64,000 nt of DNA from Pseudomonas sp. Irchel s3b2 (GTDB lineage Bacteria > Pseudomonadota > Gammaproteobacteria > Pseudomonadales > Pseudomonadaceae). The stretch lies in NCBI RefSeq assembly GCF_900187445.1, contig NZ_FYEB01000001.1, positions 806,001-870,000 on the forward strand. The letters run 5' to 3'. The notes beneath the pieces were generated by a model. It made no database searches. It saw nothing but the letters and a program-made list of their open reading frames with translations, and was not told the origin of the DNA. Position numbers and translations under genes: made by a program. Positions 1 through 7,007 of the stretch are shown here, piece by piece (the stretch's first letter is position 1; each line of letters begins with the position of its first letter).

Positions 1-1014
1 TACAACAAACCCGACGGTGAAATCTGCACCCGTGTCGACCCGGAAGGCCGTCCGACCGTGTTCGACAAGATGCCGCGCCCGAAGGAAGGTCGCTGGATCA
101 ACATCGGTCGTCTGGACATCAACACCACCGGTTTGCTGATGTTCACCACTGACGGTGAATTGGCCAACCGCCTGATGCATCCTTCCTACGAAATGGACCG
201 TGAATACGCGGTACGTGTGCGTGGCGAAGTCGATGACGAAATGATTGAACGCCTGAAAGCAGGCGTGGTGCTCGAAGACGGCCCGGCCAAGTTCACCGAC
301 ATCAAACAGGCACCGGGTGGTGAAGGTTTCAACCACTGGTACCACTGCGTGGTGATGGAAGGTCGTAACCGCGAAGTCCGTCGTCTGTGGGAATCCCAAG
401 GCCTGGTGGTCAGCCGCCTGAAGCGCGTGCGTTTCGGTCCGGTATTCCTCAACTCCGACCTGCCGATGGGCCGCTGGCGCGAAATGAGCCAGTACGAAGT
501 CGATATTCTGAGTGCCGAAGTCGGCCTGACGCCGGTGGCGATGCCGCAGATGAACGCCAAGAGCAAGGACAAGCTCGATCGCATGCAGCGTAAATCGTCG
601 CGTCCGATGGGCAAGACTGAGCGCGTGCGTACCTTGCGTCCAGCCGCCGGTGCCCCTGCCACAGCCCGTGACTCTCGTGAGCCGCAGATCGAAGGCGAGC
701 GTCCGGCCCGCAAGCCGGCGCCACGTCAGGACGGCGAGCGCGGCCCACGTACTCCGCGTCCGGCCAACGGTCGCACTGAGCGTGGCGAAGGCCGTGGTGC
801 TCCGTCTGGTGGTCGTAGCGATCGCGGCGCGCCTGCCGGTCGTGGTACGCCCGTGGCAGACCGCCCGGCCGATACCAAGCGCCCAGCCAAGCCGGCGCCG
901 AAGAAGCGCCCAGGAATCGTGCTCGTCGACCGTGACGCGCCATCGGGCAAACGCCGCGGCGCACCAGCCGGTTCCGGCCAGCGTCCGGGCTTCGGTCGTC
1001 GCAAGCCTGAATAA
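1..1014 (+). CDS. rluB: 23S rRNA pseudouridine synthase RluB (5' end outside window)
   Basis: RluB converts a uridine in helix 80 of 23S rRNA (U2605 in E. coli) to pseudouridine. The reading frame is open from base 1, so the N-terminal S4 RNA-binding part lies upstream. The catalytic motif [10 protein letters not shown] is visible, with the nucleophile Asp encoded at 115-117, and the later part ending in RRLWESQG and RLKRVRFGP is typical of the RluB/E/F branch. From about base 560 the protein becomes a long, low-complexity Arg/Pro/Ala/Gly tail, a common RluB extension in Pseudomonas that probably binds RNA and is disordered. A hairpin terminator follows 17 bases after the stop. Confidence 0.93.
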   Translation, partial: YNKPDGEICTRVDPEGRPTVFDKMPRPKEGRWINIGRLDINTTGLLMFTTDGELANRLMHPSYEMDREYAVRVRGEVDDEMIERLKAGVVLEDGPAKFTDIKQAPGGEGFNHWYHCVVMEGRNREVRRLWESQGLVVSRLKRVRFGPVFLNSDLPMGRWREMSQYEVDILSAEVGLTPVAMPQMNAKSKDKLDRMQRKSSRPMGKTERVRTLRPAAGAPATARDSREPQIEGERPARKPAPRQDGERGPRTPRPANGRTERGEGRGAPSGGRSDRGAPAGRGTPVADRPADTKRPAKPAPKKRPGIVLVDRDAPSGKRRGAPAGSGQRPGFGRRKPE

Positions 1015-1030
1015 TCGGTAAGCGCTCCAT

Positions 1031-1065
1031 GAAAAACGCCATCCCTCGGGATGGCGTTTTTTTGT
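1031..1065 (+). terminator. Rho-independent terminator of rluB
   Basis: A perfect stem (AAAACGCCATCCC paired with its complement) around a short loop is followed by seven T. It lies just after the rluB stop codon. Confidence 0.9.
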
Positions 1066-1100
1066 GTCCGTTTTTAGGGGGGTGGTGTTTGTGAGGGCCT

Positions 1101-1168
1101 CTTCGCGGGCAAGCCTCGCTCCTACAGGTACGGCGGCGCCCTTGTAGGAGCGAGGCTTGCCCGCGAAG
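1101..1168. repeat. REP inverted pair
   Basis: Two 26-base arms (1101-1126 and 1143-1168) are exact reverse complements, of the form CTTCGCGGGCAAGCCTCGCT plus CCTACA. This is the usual Pseudomonas fluorescens REP doublet. It lies between the convergent rluB and the M29-like gene. Confidence 0.85.
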
Positions 1169-1196
1169 GCGTCGGCCCAAACACCCTGAATTTCGC

Positions 1197-2162
1197 TTAA
1201 AACACAAACCGCCCATCAAACAGCGGGTCATCATCCAGCGCCAACACGCCACTGGAGAAGATCAGGTCCAAATGATGGCTACCTTTGGCACCTCCGCCCA
1301 AGCCAAGGTGCAAGCCGCAATGGCGCTCCTCGAACCCGGCATTGCGCGCATACAAATCTTTCACGCCTTCGTTGGTGCCGATCCCCAACTCTTCGATTCG
1401 CCGATTGGACGGATTGGCGTCCAGGTACTTGTTGAAGTCATGTTCCAGCCCCGGCACATCGGTGGCGATTTTGCTGATAGTCGAGTTCTCGATCCACAAT
1501 TCCAGCGGTGACGCCAATACGCCGTACTTGCGGGCGAACGGAATCGTGCTGAGGAAAGTCCCCATAAACTTCACCCGGCCATTAATGGCCTCGCTATGAG
1601 TAGCGATCTCGCCGGGCGCCAGGTCGAAGTTGCCGACACCGTTGATGTCGGTCCACTTCTTGATACTGCTCAAGGGTGTTTCGAACCATGACCCATGATC
1701 ATCTTTGAAGCTCAGGGTAGTGGCGTGGGACATGCGCTGGATCAAGTGGCTGTTCAACCCGGCAATTCGCTGCGGGGTGACACTGAAGGTGTCATAGAAG
1801 TAATCGCCGTAATCCTTGAACAGCAATGACTTCTTCCAGTTCTCCGCCATCACGCCTTGCAGCGCGCGGACAAACTCCGGGCCATCGGGACGCGGGTTGG
1901 GCAGGGTGGAAGAGTCGTAGAAGAAAATATACAGATCGCTGTCGGCAATCGCCTGGGCCAGCAATTCTGTGGGTTCGAGGTCCAGACGCATCGCGCTGAA
2001 GCTGAACCGTGGGCTGTTACCGGCCTGTTCGGCGATGGCGCCGGTCAGTGCCTCGTAATCAGCGGTATGGCCGAGCAAGACCTTCGCCGGGTTGATACCG
2101 GCAACGGAAGGGTGATGTTCGAGGTAGTAGAGGAAATGCGAGATGGCGCGTTGCTTATCCAT
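1197..2162 (-). CDS. M29/NicX-like metalloenzyme paired with a small acidic peptide
   Basis: This 321-residue protein has no signal peptide or membrane segment. Its C-terminal part resembles the metal site of the M29 leucyl aminopeptidase / 2,5-dihydroxypyridine dioxygenase (NicX) fold. Visible are an APGEIATHSEAINGRV segment (candidate Glu ligand), LGIGTNEG, then GLHLGLGGG with His285 and SHHLD with His297 and Asp299. By family analogy it should bind one or two metal ions and act as a peptidase or ring-opening dioxygenase; the reaction cannot be read from sequence. A strong ribosome site (GGGAGG) precedes the ATG at 2162. It lies 67 bases downstream of a 45-aa peptide gene on the same strand, with a hairpin between, suggesting it acts on that peptide or a derivative. 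Confidence 0.7.
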   Translation of the reverse strand: MDKQRAISHFLYYLEHHPSVAGINPAKVLLGHTADYEALTGAIAEQAGNSPRFSFSAMRLDLEPTELLAQAIADSDLYIFFYDSSTLPNPRPDGPEFVRALQGVMAENWKKSLLFKDYGDYFYDTFSVTPQRIAGLNSHLIQRMSHATTLSFKDDHGSWFETPLSSIKKWTDINGVGNFDLAPGEIATHSEAINGRVKFMGTFLSTIPFARKYGVLASPLELWIENSTISKIATDVPGLEHDFNKYLDANPSNRRIEELGIGTNEGVKDLYARNAGFEERHCGLHLGLGGGAKGSHHLDLIFSSGVLALDDDPLFDGRFVF

Positions 2163-2190
2163 ATGGTCCTCCCTGACAAACCGAGAAAGT

Positions 2191-2221
2191 GGCAGGCACG
2201 ACCGGCCGGATCATGCCTGCC
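2191..2221 (-). promoter_or_regulatory. Intercistronic hairpin in peptide/M29-like operon
   Basis: Arms GGCAGGCA and TGCCTGCC pair perfectly, and the pairing extends imperfectly inward to a central CCGGCCGG. There is no U-run. Placed between the small peptide gene and the enzyme gene, it could partly terminate transcription or stabilise the upstream mRNA end, giving more peptide than enzyme. Confidence 0.5.
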
Positions 2222-2229
2222 GGGATGCC

Positions 2230-2367
2230 TTACAGAGGCCACATCGCCGTGCCGAACGGAACAACCGCGTCGGCTTGCATCATTTCAACGGCGGCCTCAT
2301 GGGTCGGTGCTTCAAACCAATCGTCCAGTTGCAGTTCAGTGTCCAAGTCCTTGTCCGGTGCTTGCAT
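2230..2367 (-). CDS. 45-aa acidic peptide, putative RiPP-type precursor
   Basis: I do not recognise the family. The ATG at 2367 has an excellent ribosome site (AGGAG, 7-base spacing), so it is very likely translated. A longer in-frame start (GTG at 2448, 72 codons) lacks such a site. The peptide has ten Asp/Glu, all within the first 33 residues. The last 12 residues are uncharged and hydrophobic, ending in GTAMWPL. An acidic amphipathic leader plus a hydrophobic tail is how many modified-peptide precursors look. It is first in a two-gene minus-strand unit with the M29-like enzyme. It could instead be a small partner subunit of that enzyme. Confidence 0.6.
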   Translation of the reverse strand: MQAPDKDLDTELQLDDWFEAPTHEAAVEMMQADAVVPFGTAMWPL

Positions 2368-2392
2368 GGTGAATCTCCTAGATGACTTCTTT

Positions 2393-2437
2393 GGTAAGAA
2401 CAGCTTCGGTAAGAACACTTTTGGTAAGAACAGTGGC
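2393..2437 (-). repeat. Three 15-bp tandem repeats in peptide gene 5' region
   Basis: GGTAAGAAC (plus strand) recurs at 2393, 2408 and 2423 with an exact 15-base period, inside a longer partly conserved unit. It lies 26-70 bases upstream of the 45-aa peptide start. It may be a set of operator sites. If the longer GTG start were used it would encode repeated FLPK units. Confidence 0.6.
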
Positions 2438-2448
2438 GTGCTTTTCAC

Positions 2449-2889
2449 TCGTTGAAGAGCGCGTCAACGTGCCGGTCGATGTGGCTCGGCAAGTCGCTGA
2501 AAACCTAGTTCACAGGGTTTTAGAATGCAAAAAAATAGTTAAACAATTTTCATTTGAACTATTTATTCCATTTTCCGAGAGCCAATTTTCTTAATAAAAA
2601 CAGAAAACTAAGCAGGACATTTCCTTAGGAAGCTTCCTATCGTCAATTTACAGTCAGTTGGCTTTTGATCTGATTTGGAAAGTTTACGTTACGCCTTGTC
2701 AATAAAACCTTACGGAAAGCACTCTCAAACCCCGTGGAATGCCGCGAGGGAAAGGTCTGTAAGGAAAACCTTCCGGCAGCCGACGAGTTTGTAGTCTTCA
2801 AGGGCTCTGGCACGCTTGTTTCGGCAGCGCAGGAAGGGTGAGATGCGCCCCATGCCTGTCGTGCAGGTGCATAACAAGAAGGAGGCGCA
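2449..2889. other. AT-rich intergenic region upstream of peptide operon
   Basis: This region divides the minus-strand peptide operon from the rightward aroP side. Bases 2510-2620 are markedly AT-rich compared with the surroundings and probably hold the peptide operon promoter. I could not assign a convincing -35/-10 pair and saw no conserved ORF. Confidence 0.4.
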
Positions 2890-3036
2890 ATGAACGCCGT
2901 GACTCATCTCCATCTCTCCCCAAAGGGCGATTTCTCCGCTGCCCTTATCGATGACCTGCAAAGGTCTGACTCAATTTTTGCAGTCGCCCGAGACCCTCGA
3001 GGCGAACACAGGCAATCCCGGCAACCGACGCGCTGA
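2890..3036 (+). CDS. 48-aa hypothetical ORF with strong ribosome site
   Basis: The sequence AAGAAGGAGGCGCA directly precedes an ATG, an almost ideal Shine-Dalgarno with 6-base spacing. The frame gives 48 residues beginning MNAVTHLHLSPKGD and ending in an Arg/Gln-rich stretch. No family is recognised. It may be a small protein, or the preserved front end of a decayed gene whose tail ran into unrelated sequence. Confidence 0.35.
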   Translation: MNAVTHLHLSPKGDFSAALIDDLQRSDSIFAVARDPRGEHRQSRQPTR

Positions 3037-3120
3037 TCCAGCGGTGTCTGGCAGCAGGGGGTTACAGGTGTACAATGCGCCGCGTTTTAACTGTGACCCT
3101 CTGCGCAACAGCGCAAACCT

Positions 3121-3137
3121 CAAGGCTATCCGCCTTG
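3121..3137 (+). promoter_or_regulatory. Hairpin in the aroP 5' leader
   Basis: CAAGGC and GCCTTG form a 6-bp stem with a 5-base loop. It lies downstream of a TACAAT box (3071-3076) and upstream of the 20-aa mini-ORF. It may be part of a structured leader RNA. Confidence 0.35.
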
Positions 3138-3204
3138 TTCACTCCGCCGCGTCACGAGCGTGTCGGGTTCGATTTCGTCACAGATAAAAACAAACAGGTG
3201 ACGC

Positions 3205-3267
3205 ATGACTGTCGTAAAAACGCTGAACTCCTGGTGCCTGCGCTGGGGTTTGATCGGCGCTGCTTGA
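3205..3267 (+). CDS. 20-aa Trp-containing leader peptide upstream of aroP
   Basis: A short frame starts at an ATG preceded by ACAGGTGACGC. It encodes 20 residues with Trp at positions 10 and 14 in a WCLRW context, and ends 60 bases before aroP. The stop codon region can fold (GCTGCT with AGCAGC, 3259-3286). aroP itself has only a weak ribosome site, so translation of this mini-ORF could control it. Trp codons in front of a Trp/Tyr/Phe permease suggest attenuation or ribosome stalling. The function is inference; the ORF is directly visible. Confidence 0.5.
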   Translation: MTVVKTLNSWCLRWGLIGAA

Positions 3268-3327
3268 AATCGCAACTGAGCAGCAACGTCTACTGAACAT
3301 CATCAAACCTTGCGTGAGACCTTTTTC

Positions 3328-4749
3328 ATGAGTGGACAAAACTCGCATTCAGGCGAGCTGAAACGCGGCCTGAAAAATCGCCATATTCAACTGATCGCCC
3401 TCGGTGGCGCGATCGGTACCGGGTTGTTCCTCGGCTCGGCCGGCGTGCTCAAATCCGCCGGCCCGTCGATGATCCTCGGCTACGCCATTTGCGGCTTCAT
3501 CGCCTTCATGATCATGCGCCAACTCGGCGAAATGATTGTCGAAGAGCCGGTCGCCGGTTCGTTCAGCCACTTTGCCCACAAATACTGGGGCGGTTTTGCC
3601 GGCTTCCTGTCGGGCTGGAACTGCTGGATTCTGTACATTCTGGTGGGCATGTCCGAGCTGACCGCGGTCGGTAAATACATCCATTACTGGGCGCCGGATA
3701 TCCCGACCTGGGTCTCGGCAGCCGGGTTCTTTGTATTGATCAACCTGATCAACCTGGCCAACGTCAAAGTCTTCGGTGAGGCCGAGTTCTGGTTCGCGAT
3801 CATCAAAGTCGTGGCGATCGTCGGCATGATTGCCTTGGGCAGCTATCTGCTGGTCAGCGGCGATGGCGGCCCGCAAGCCTCGGTGACCAACCTGTGGGAA
3901 CACGGCGGCTTCTTCCCGAACGGCGTCAGCGGGCTGGTGATGGCCATGGCGATCATCATGTTCTCCTTCGGCGGCCTGGAAATGCTCGGTTTCACCGCCG
4001 CTGAAGCCGACAAGCCGAAAACCGTGATCCCGAAAGCCATCAACCAGGTGATCTACCGGATCCTGATTTTCTACATCGGTGCGCTGGTGGTTCTGCTGTC
4101 GCTGACCCCTTGGGACAGCCTGCTGACCACGCTGAACGCGTCCGGCGATGCCTACAGCGGCAGCCCGTTCGTGCAAGTGTTCTCGATGCTCGGCAGCAAC
4201 ACCGCCGCGCACATCCTCAACTTCGTGGTTCTGACCGCGGCGCTGTCGGTGTACAACAGCGGCACCTACTGCAACAGCCGCATGCTGCTGGGCATGGCCG
4301 AGCAGGGCGATGCGCCGAAAGCCCTGTCGAAGATCGACAAGCGTGGCGTGCCGGTGCGTTCGATCCTGGCGTCGGCCGCCGTGACCCTGGTCGCGGTGCT
4401 GCTGAACTACCTGGTTCCGCAACATGCACTGGAACTGTTGATGTCGTTGGTGGTTGCGACCCTGGTAATCAACTGGGCGATGATCAGCTTCTCGCACTTC
4501 AAGTTCCGTCAGCACATGGACAAGACCCAACAAACGCCGCTGTTCAAGGCCCTGTGGTACCCGTACGGTAACTACATTTGTCTGGCGTTCGTGGTGTTTA
4601 TCCTTGGTGTGATGCTGCTGATCCCGGGGATCCAGATCTCGGTGTATGCGATTCCGGTGTGGGTCGCGTTCATGTGGGTCTGCTATGGCATCAAGAACAA
4701 GCGCAGTGCCCAGCATGCGTTGCAGGCAGCAGGTTCCGCTGCCAAGTAA
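3328..4749 (+). CDS. aroP: Aromatic amino acid permease AroP
   Basis: This 473-residue APC-superfamily proton symporter of the inner membrane imports Phe, Tyr and Trp. The N-terminus (LKRGLKNRHIQLIALGGAIG) and the segments MRQLGEMIVEEPVAGSFSHF, NVKVFGEAEFWFAIIK and MFSFGGLE match E. coli AroP closely, and about 12 hydrophobic segments are present. The ATG at 3328 is chosen over an upstream in-frame TTG at 3310 because family members begin with a short polar tail before LKRGLKNRH. A perfect bidirectional terminator follows. Nearby phhABC degrades the imported Phe/Tyr. Confidence 0.9.
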   Translation: MSGQNSHSGELKRGLKNRHIQLIALGGAIGTGLFLGSAGVLKSAGPSMILGYAICGFIAFMIMRQLGEMIVEEPVAGSFSHFAHKYWGGFAGFLSGWNCWILYILVGMSELTAVGKYIHYWAPDIPTWVSAAGFFVLINLINLANVKVFGEAEFWFAIIKVVAIVGMIALGSYLLVSGDGGPQASVTNLWEHGGFFPNGVSGLVMAMAIIMFSFGGLEMLGFTAAEADKPKTVIPKAINQVIYRILIFYIGALVVLLSLTPWDSLLTTLNASGDAYSGSPFVQVFSMLGSNTAAHILNFVVLTAALSVYNSGTYCNSRMLLGMAEQGDAPKALSKIDKRGVPVRSILASAAVTLVAVLLNYLVPQHALELLMSLVVATLVINWAMISFSHFKFRQHMDKTQQTPLFKALWYPYGNYICLAFVVFILGVMLLIPGIQISVYAIPVWVAFMWVCYGIKNKRSAQHALQAAGSAAK

Positions 4750-4760
4750 GTGCAAAGCGC

Positions 4761-4801
4761 AGAAACAACAAACCCGGTCATGTGCCGGGTTTGTTGTTTC
4801 T
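4761..4801. terminator. Terminator of aroP
   Basis: A 17-bp perfect stem (AGAAACAACAAACCCGG and its complement) encloses a 7-base loop. It begins 11 bases after the aroP stop, and the symmetry means it could work in both directions. Confidence 0.88.
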
Positions 4802-4977
4802 GACGTATAACTTTGCGATTGTGCTGAAGTCTTGGTCCTACAAGGTCATTCTCTGTTTACTACAGTAATTTCGGAAAAACTGAAAAGCAGGCAGAGGTTC
4901 ATTAATTCAGAAATGGCCTACAACCTGTCGGTTACTTTTTGTCATAGGCTGGCGCTCCCAATACATAAGGAGTGATT

Positions 4978-5478
4978 ATGGCCAGTCACAGCTACATGAC
5001 TATTACCGGTAAGCGTCAAGGTTTGATTTCCGCTGGCTGCTCCGGTCAAAGCTCCATCGGCAATAAGTGTCAGTCCGGTCATCAGGACGAAATAATGGTG
5101 CTGGCCTACTTGCACGATATGCTGACGGGCAATGACGGTAGTCTGGCAGGTGGTCGTGGCAAGCACATGCCAGTCATGATTACCAAAGCTATCGATAAAT
5201 CTTCACCTCTGTTGGCGAGTGCGTTGCACGAGCGTGAAGAGGTGGAGTGCATTATCAACTTCTATCGCACCGCCTCAGCCGGAGGGCAGGAGCGATATTA
5301 TTCAATCCATCTCACCGGTGCGCGCATCGCGCATATCAGTCAGCAAGTTCCTCATGCTATTCGTATGAACGATGCAGAGCCGCAAGAACAGGTTTCCATT
5401 CGTTATAGAGACATTGCTTGGGCGCACGTTCCTGGAGCAACGAGTGCATACAGTACCTGGGCGAATGAAGATGAATGA
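4978..5478 (+). CDS. hcp: Orphan Hcp (TssD) tube protein
   Basis: This 166-residue protein belongs to the Hcp family of hexameric rings that build the type VI secretion tube and carry small effectors. The start is an ATG after a strong AAGGAG. Family features include the opening MASHSYMTITGKRQG, GKHMPVMITKAIDKSSP, the long H-E-rich strand and ERYYSIHLTGARIA. No other T6SS structural gene lies in the window, so this is an orphan (auxiliary) hcp. The next gene overlaps its end, so the two are translated together, as expected for Hcp plus cargo effector. Its AT content is higher than that of the housekeeping neighbours, suggesting acquisition. Confidence 0.9.
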   Translation: MASHSYMTITGKRQGLISAGCSGQSSIGNKCQSGHQDEIMVLAYLHDMLTGNDGSLAGGRGKHMPVMITKAIDKSSPLLASALHEREEVECIINFYRTASAGGQERYYSIHLTGARIAHISQQVPHAIRMNDAEPQEQVSIRYRDIAWAHVPGATSAYSTWANEDE

Positions 5479-6154
5479 AACGTCGTGCGATATTCACGAT
5501 GTGACTAACGCCGCCTCTGATCTGGTTGCAGTTGGATGCCACATCGGTATGACACATCTGCCGGACGGTTTTACACGGTTGCGATTCAGCTCGATTATTT
5601 CTGCCTATGCCAATGAGGTAATTCAGGCTGTTGATGAGGGGGTAATCAGCGCTTGGCAAGGGTTTCAGGAAATCAGAGCTGAGTATGAGGAATTGTCGTC
5701 GAAAGCTCGTTTTTATGTTCAGAACGGCGTTGGCGTTGTGGCGGGTGTTATGCAGGTCAAGACAGGTGTTTCGGTCATGGGTAGCTCAGGAGGGCTAGGT
5801 TTGGTTCCAGGGGGGCTGATGGTCGGACATGGTGCTAATAATATTTATGAAGGCTTGGGTAATATCTATCATGGGCCGGGAACTCCAGGTACAGTCGGGC
5901 CTGTTAGGCGTCTCTACAGAAATTTCTTTGATGATTATCGGGGGGATGTTGCCTATTACTCTGTGGATTTGTTTCTTTCGGGGTACGGAGTTTCCAGGAG
6001 GGTACTCAAACCTGGGGCGGTGGAGCTTTTCAGACGCGATCCAATCAATTATGAGAGAGCTTACCGGCAAGCGGGAAAGCTGGCGTTGGCTTTCGAGGCG
6101 CTAGTCGATGCTCTAACTATAAATGTAATATTTTCGAAAGAAGAGTCTTCCTAA
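5465..6154 (+). CDS. Putative Hcp-linked T6SS effector (DUF4225-like)
   Basis: From the ATG at 5465 (a second ATG is at 5471) the product is 229 residues and overlaps the hcp end by 14 bases. The sequence resembles the DUF4225 group of Pseudomonas proteins found beside hcp. It has a helical first part, then a Gly/Val-rich hydrophobic stretch (roughly residues 75-130, with GVGVVAGVMQVKTGVSVMG and GLVPGGLMVGHGANNIYEG), then a charged C-terminal part. The hydrophobic core could insert in membranes, so a pore-forming or membrane-targeting toxin is the best guess. Strong coupling to hcp and a convergent small membrane-protein gene fit an effector-immunity arrangement. Toxicity is inference. Confidence 0.6.
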   Translation: MKMNETSCDIHDVTNAASDLVAVGCHIGMTHLPDGFTRLRFSSIISAYANEVIQAVDEGVISAWQGFQEIRAEYEELSSKARFYVQNGVGVVAGVMQVKTGVSVMGSSGGLGLVPGGLMVGHGANNIYEGLGNIYHGPGTPGTVGPVRRLYRNFFDDYRGDVAYYSVDLFLSGYGVSRRVLKPGAVELFRRDPINYERAYRQAGKLALAFEALVDALTINVIFSKEESS

Positions 6155-6186
6155 TCGAGGTGATGGCATTGTGAGGGTCGAAGTAT

Positions 6187-6396
6187 TTATGTCTTTCCTC
6201 GCATTCTTGGGATGTAAAAAACCAATCCAAAAAAAACAACTATTGCATACGTTGTCAAGTAGACTGCATCTAAATTTTTTTCGTCTATGTCAATTACTTC
6301 TCTTATGCAAAATACAATTAGCCCGGCCGGCAGTCCGGAGCAACCTAAAACCATGAGGGTGACTGCAATATGGTATCGAATATTTTCAAGGTTCAT
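6187..6396 (-). CDS. 69-aa two-TM membrane protein, immunity candidate
   Basis: The protein has two hydrophobic segments (about residues 9-31 and 44-62) joined by an acidic loop (REVIDIDEKN), and ends RMRGKT, so an inner-membrane location is likely. It converges on the putative effector, 32 bases beyond its stop. No Shine-Dalgarno precedes the ATG at 6396. Instead a 36-codon frame in the same phase ends with TAA three bases upstream, so it is either translationally coupled to that frame or is the C-terminal half of a gene broken by a stop. As a small membrane protein beside a likely membrane-acting toxin it is the natural immunity candidate. Confidence 0.5.
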   Translation of the reverse strand: MNLENIRYHIAVTLMVLGCSGLPAGLIVFCIREVIDIDEKNLDAVYLTTYAIVVFFGLVFYIPRMRGKT

Positions 6397-6399
6397 CAG

Positions 6400-6510
6400 T
6401 TAATATAGCTCGTCGATGTGAGTCTCTAGATTAATATTGTCATTCAAAACAAAACAACGCCCACTTTGTAAATCCGAGAATGCTGTAAGAAAAGTCTGGC
6501 ATGACTTCAT
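6400..6510 (-). CDS. 36-aa ORF upstream of and in frame with the 69-aa membrane gene
   Basis: The ATG at 6510 follows GGAGCAGGAGAAGTTA, a good ribosome site. The frame reads 36 codons and ends with TAA at 6402-6400. After one CTG codon, the ATG of the membrane gene follows in the same frame. If the TAA were CAA, the text around the join (HIDELY-Q-LMNLENIRYH) would be a smooth helix leading into the first membrane segment of a 107-residue protein. So this may be the N-terminal part of an immunity gene with a nonsense mutation, or a genuine coupled mini-protein. Confidence 0.45.
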   Translation of the reverse strand: MKSCQTFLTAFSDLQSGRCFVLNDNINLETHIDELY

Positions 6511-6593
6511 TAACTTCTCCTGCTCCAGTAATTGCCTGCTAATCAGAACCTCATTCGCGGTATCCTGAACACCCCGACCCCGGACTCTTTTCC

Positions 6594-7007
6594 ATGCTGG
6601 TAATTTCCAACAACGTGCATCTTCCGGATGCCGAGATCGAGTTGACGGCCATTCGCGCTCAGGGCGCCGGTGGGCAGAACGTCAACAAGGTCTCCAGCGC
6701 CATGCACCTGCGCTTCGACATTCCGGCCTCGTCCTTGCCCGAGTTCTACAAGGAGCGGCTGCTGGCGCTGCGCGACAGTCGCATCACCAGTGAAGGCGTG
6801 TTGATCATCAAGGCCCAGCAATACCGGACGCAGGAGGCCAACCGCGCCGATGCACTGGAGCGGCTGGCCGAGTTGATCCTCAGCGCCATCAAAGTGGAAA
6901 AGAAACGCCGCCCGACCAAGCCGACTCTCGGTTCGAAGAAGCGTCGTCTCGAATCCAAGACCAAACGCGGCAGCATCAAGGCTGGACGCGGCAAGGTGGA
7001 TTTCTAG
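6594..7007 (+). CDS. arfB: Alternative ribosome-rescue hydrolase ArfB (YaeJ)
   Basis: ArfB hydrolyses peptidyl-tRNA on ribosomes stalled on truncated mRNA. The 137-residue length and layout are typical: a catalytic release-factor-like domain with Gly-Gly-Gln at residues 26-28, in [20 protein letters not shown], then a Lys/Arg-rich tail (from about residue 100) that enters the empty mRNA channel. It converges on the MFS gene with a 4-base overlap of the two ends. Confidence 0.93.
   Translation: MLVISNNVHLPDAEIELTAIRAQGAGGQNVNKVSSAMHLRFDIPASSLPEFYKERLLALRDSRITSEGVLIIKAQQYRTQEANRADALERLAELILSAIKVEKKRRPTKPTLGSKKRRLESKTKRGSIKAGRGKVDF

Noticed and set aside
1101..1168. REP pairs as CRISPR-like repeats
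   Set aside because: They are single inverted pairs without regular spacers or cas genes.
2814..2836. Sigma-54-like TGGCACG-N4-TTTC upstream of the 48-aa ORF
   Set aside because: The -12 GC is missing, which usually abolishes sigma-54 recognition.
2725..2961. 78-codon minus-strand ORF (MQVIDKGSGE...)
   Set aside because: Overlaps the ORF with the good ribosome site at 2890 and has no conserved feature or good start.
3349..4755. 468-codon minus-strand ORF over aroP
   Set aside because: His/Gln/Asp-rich antisense shadow of the clearly conserved permease.
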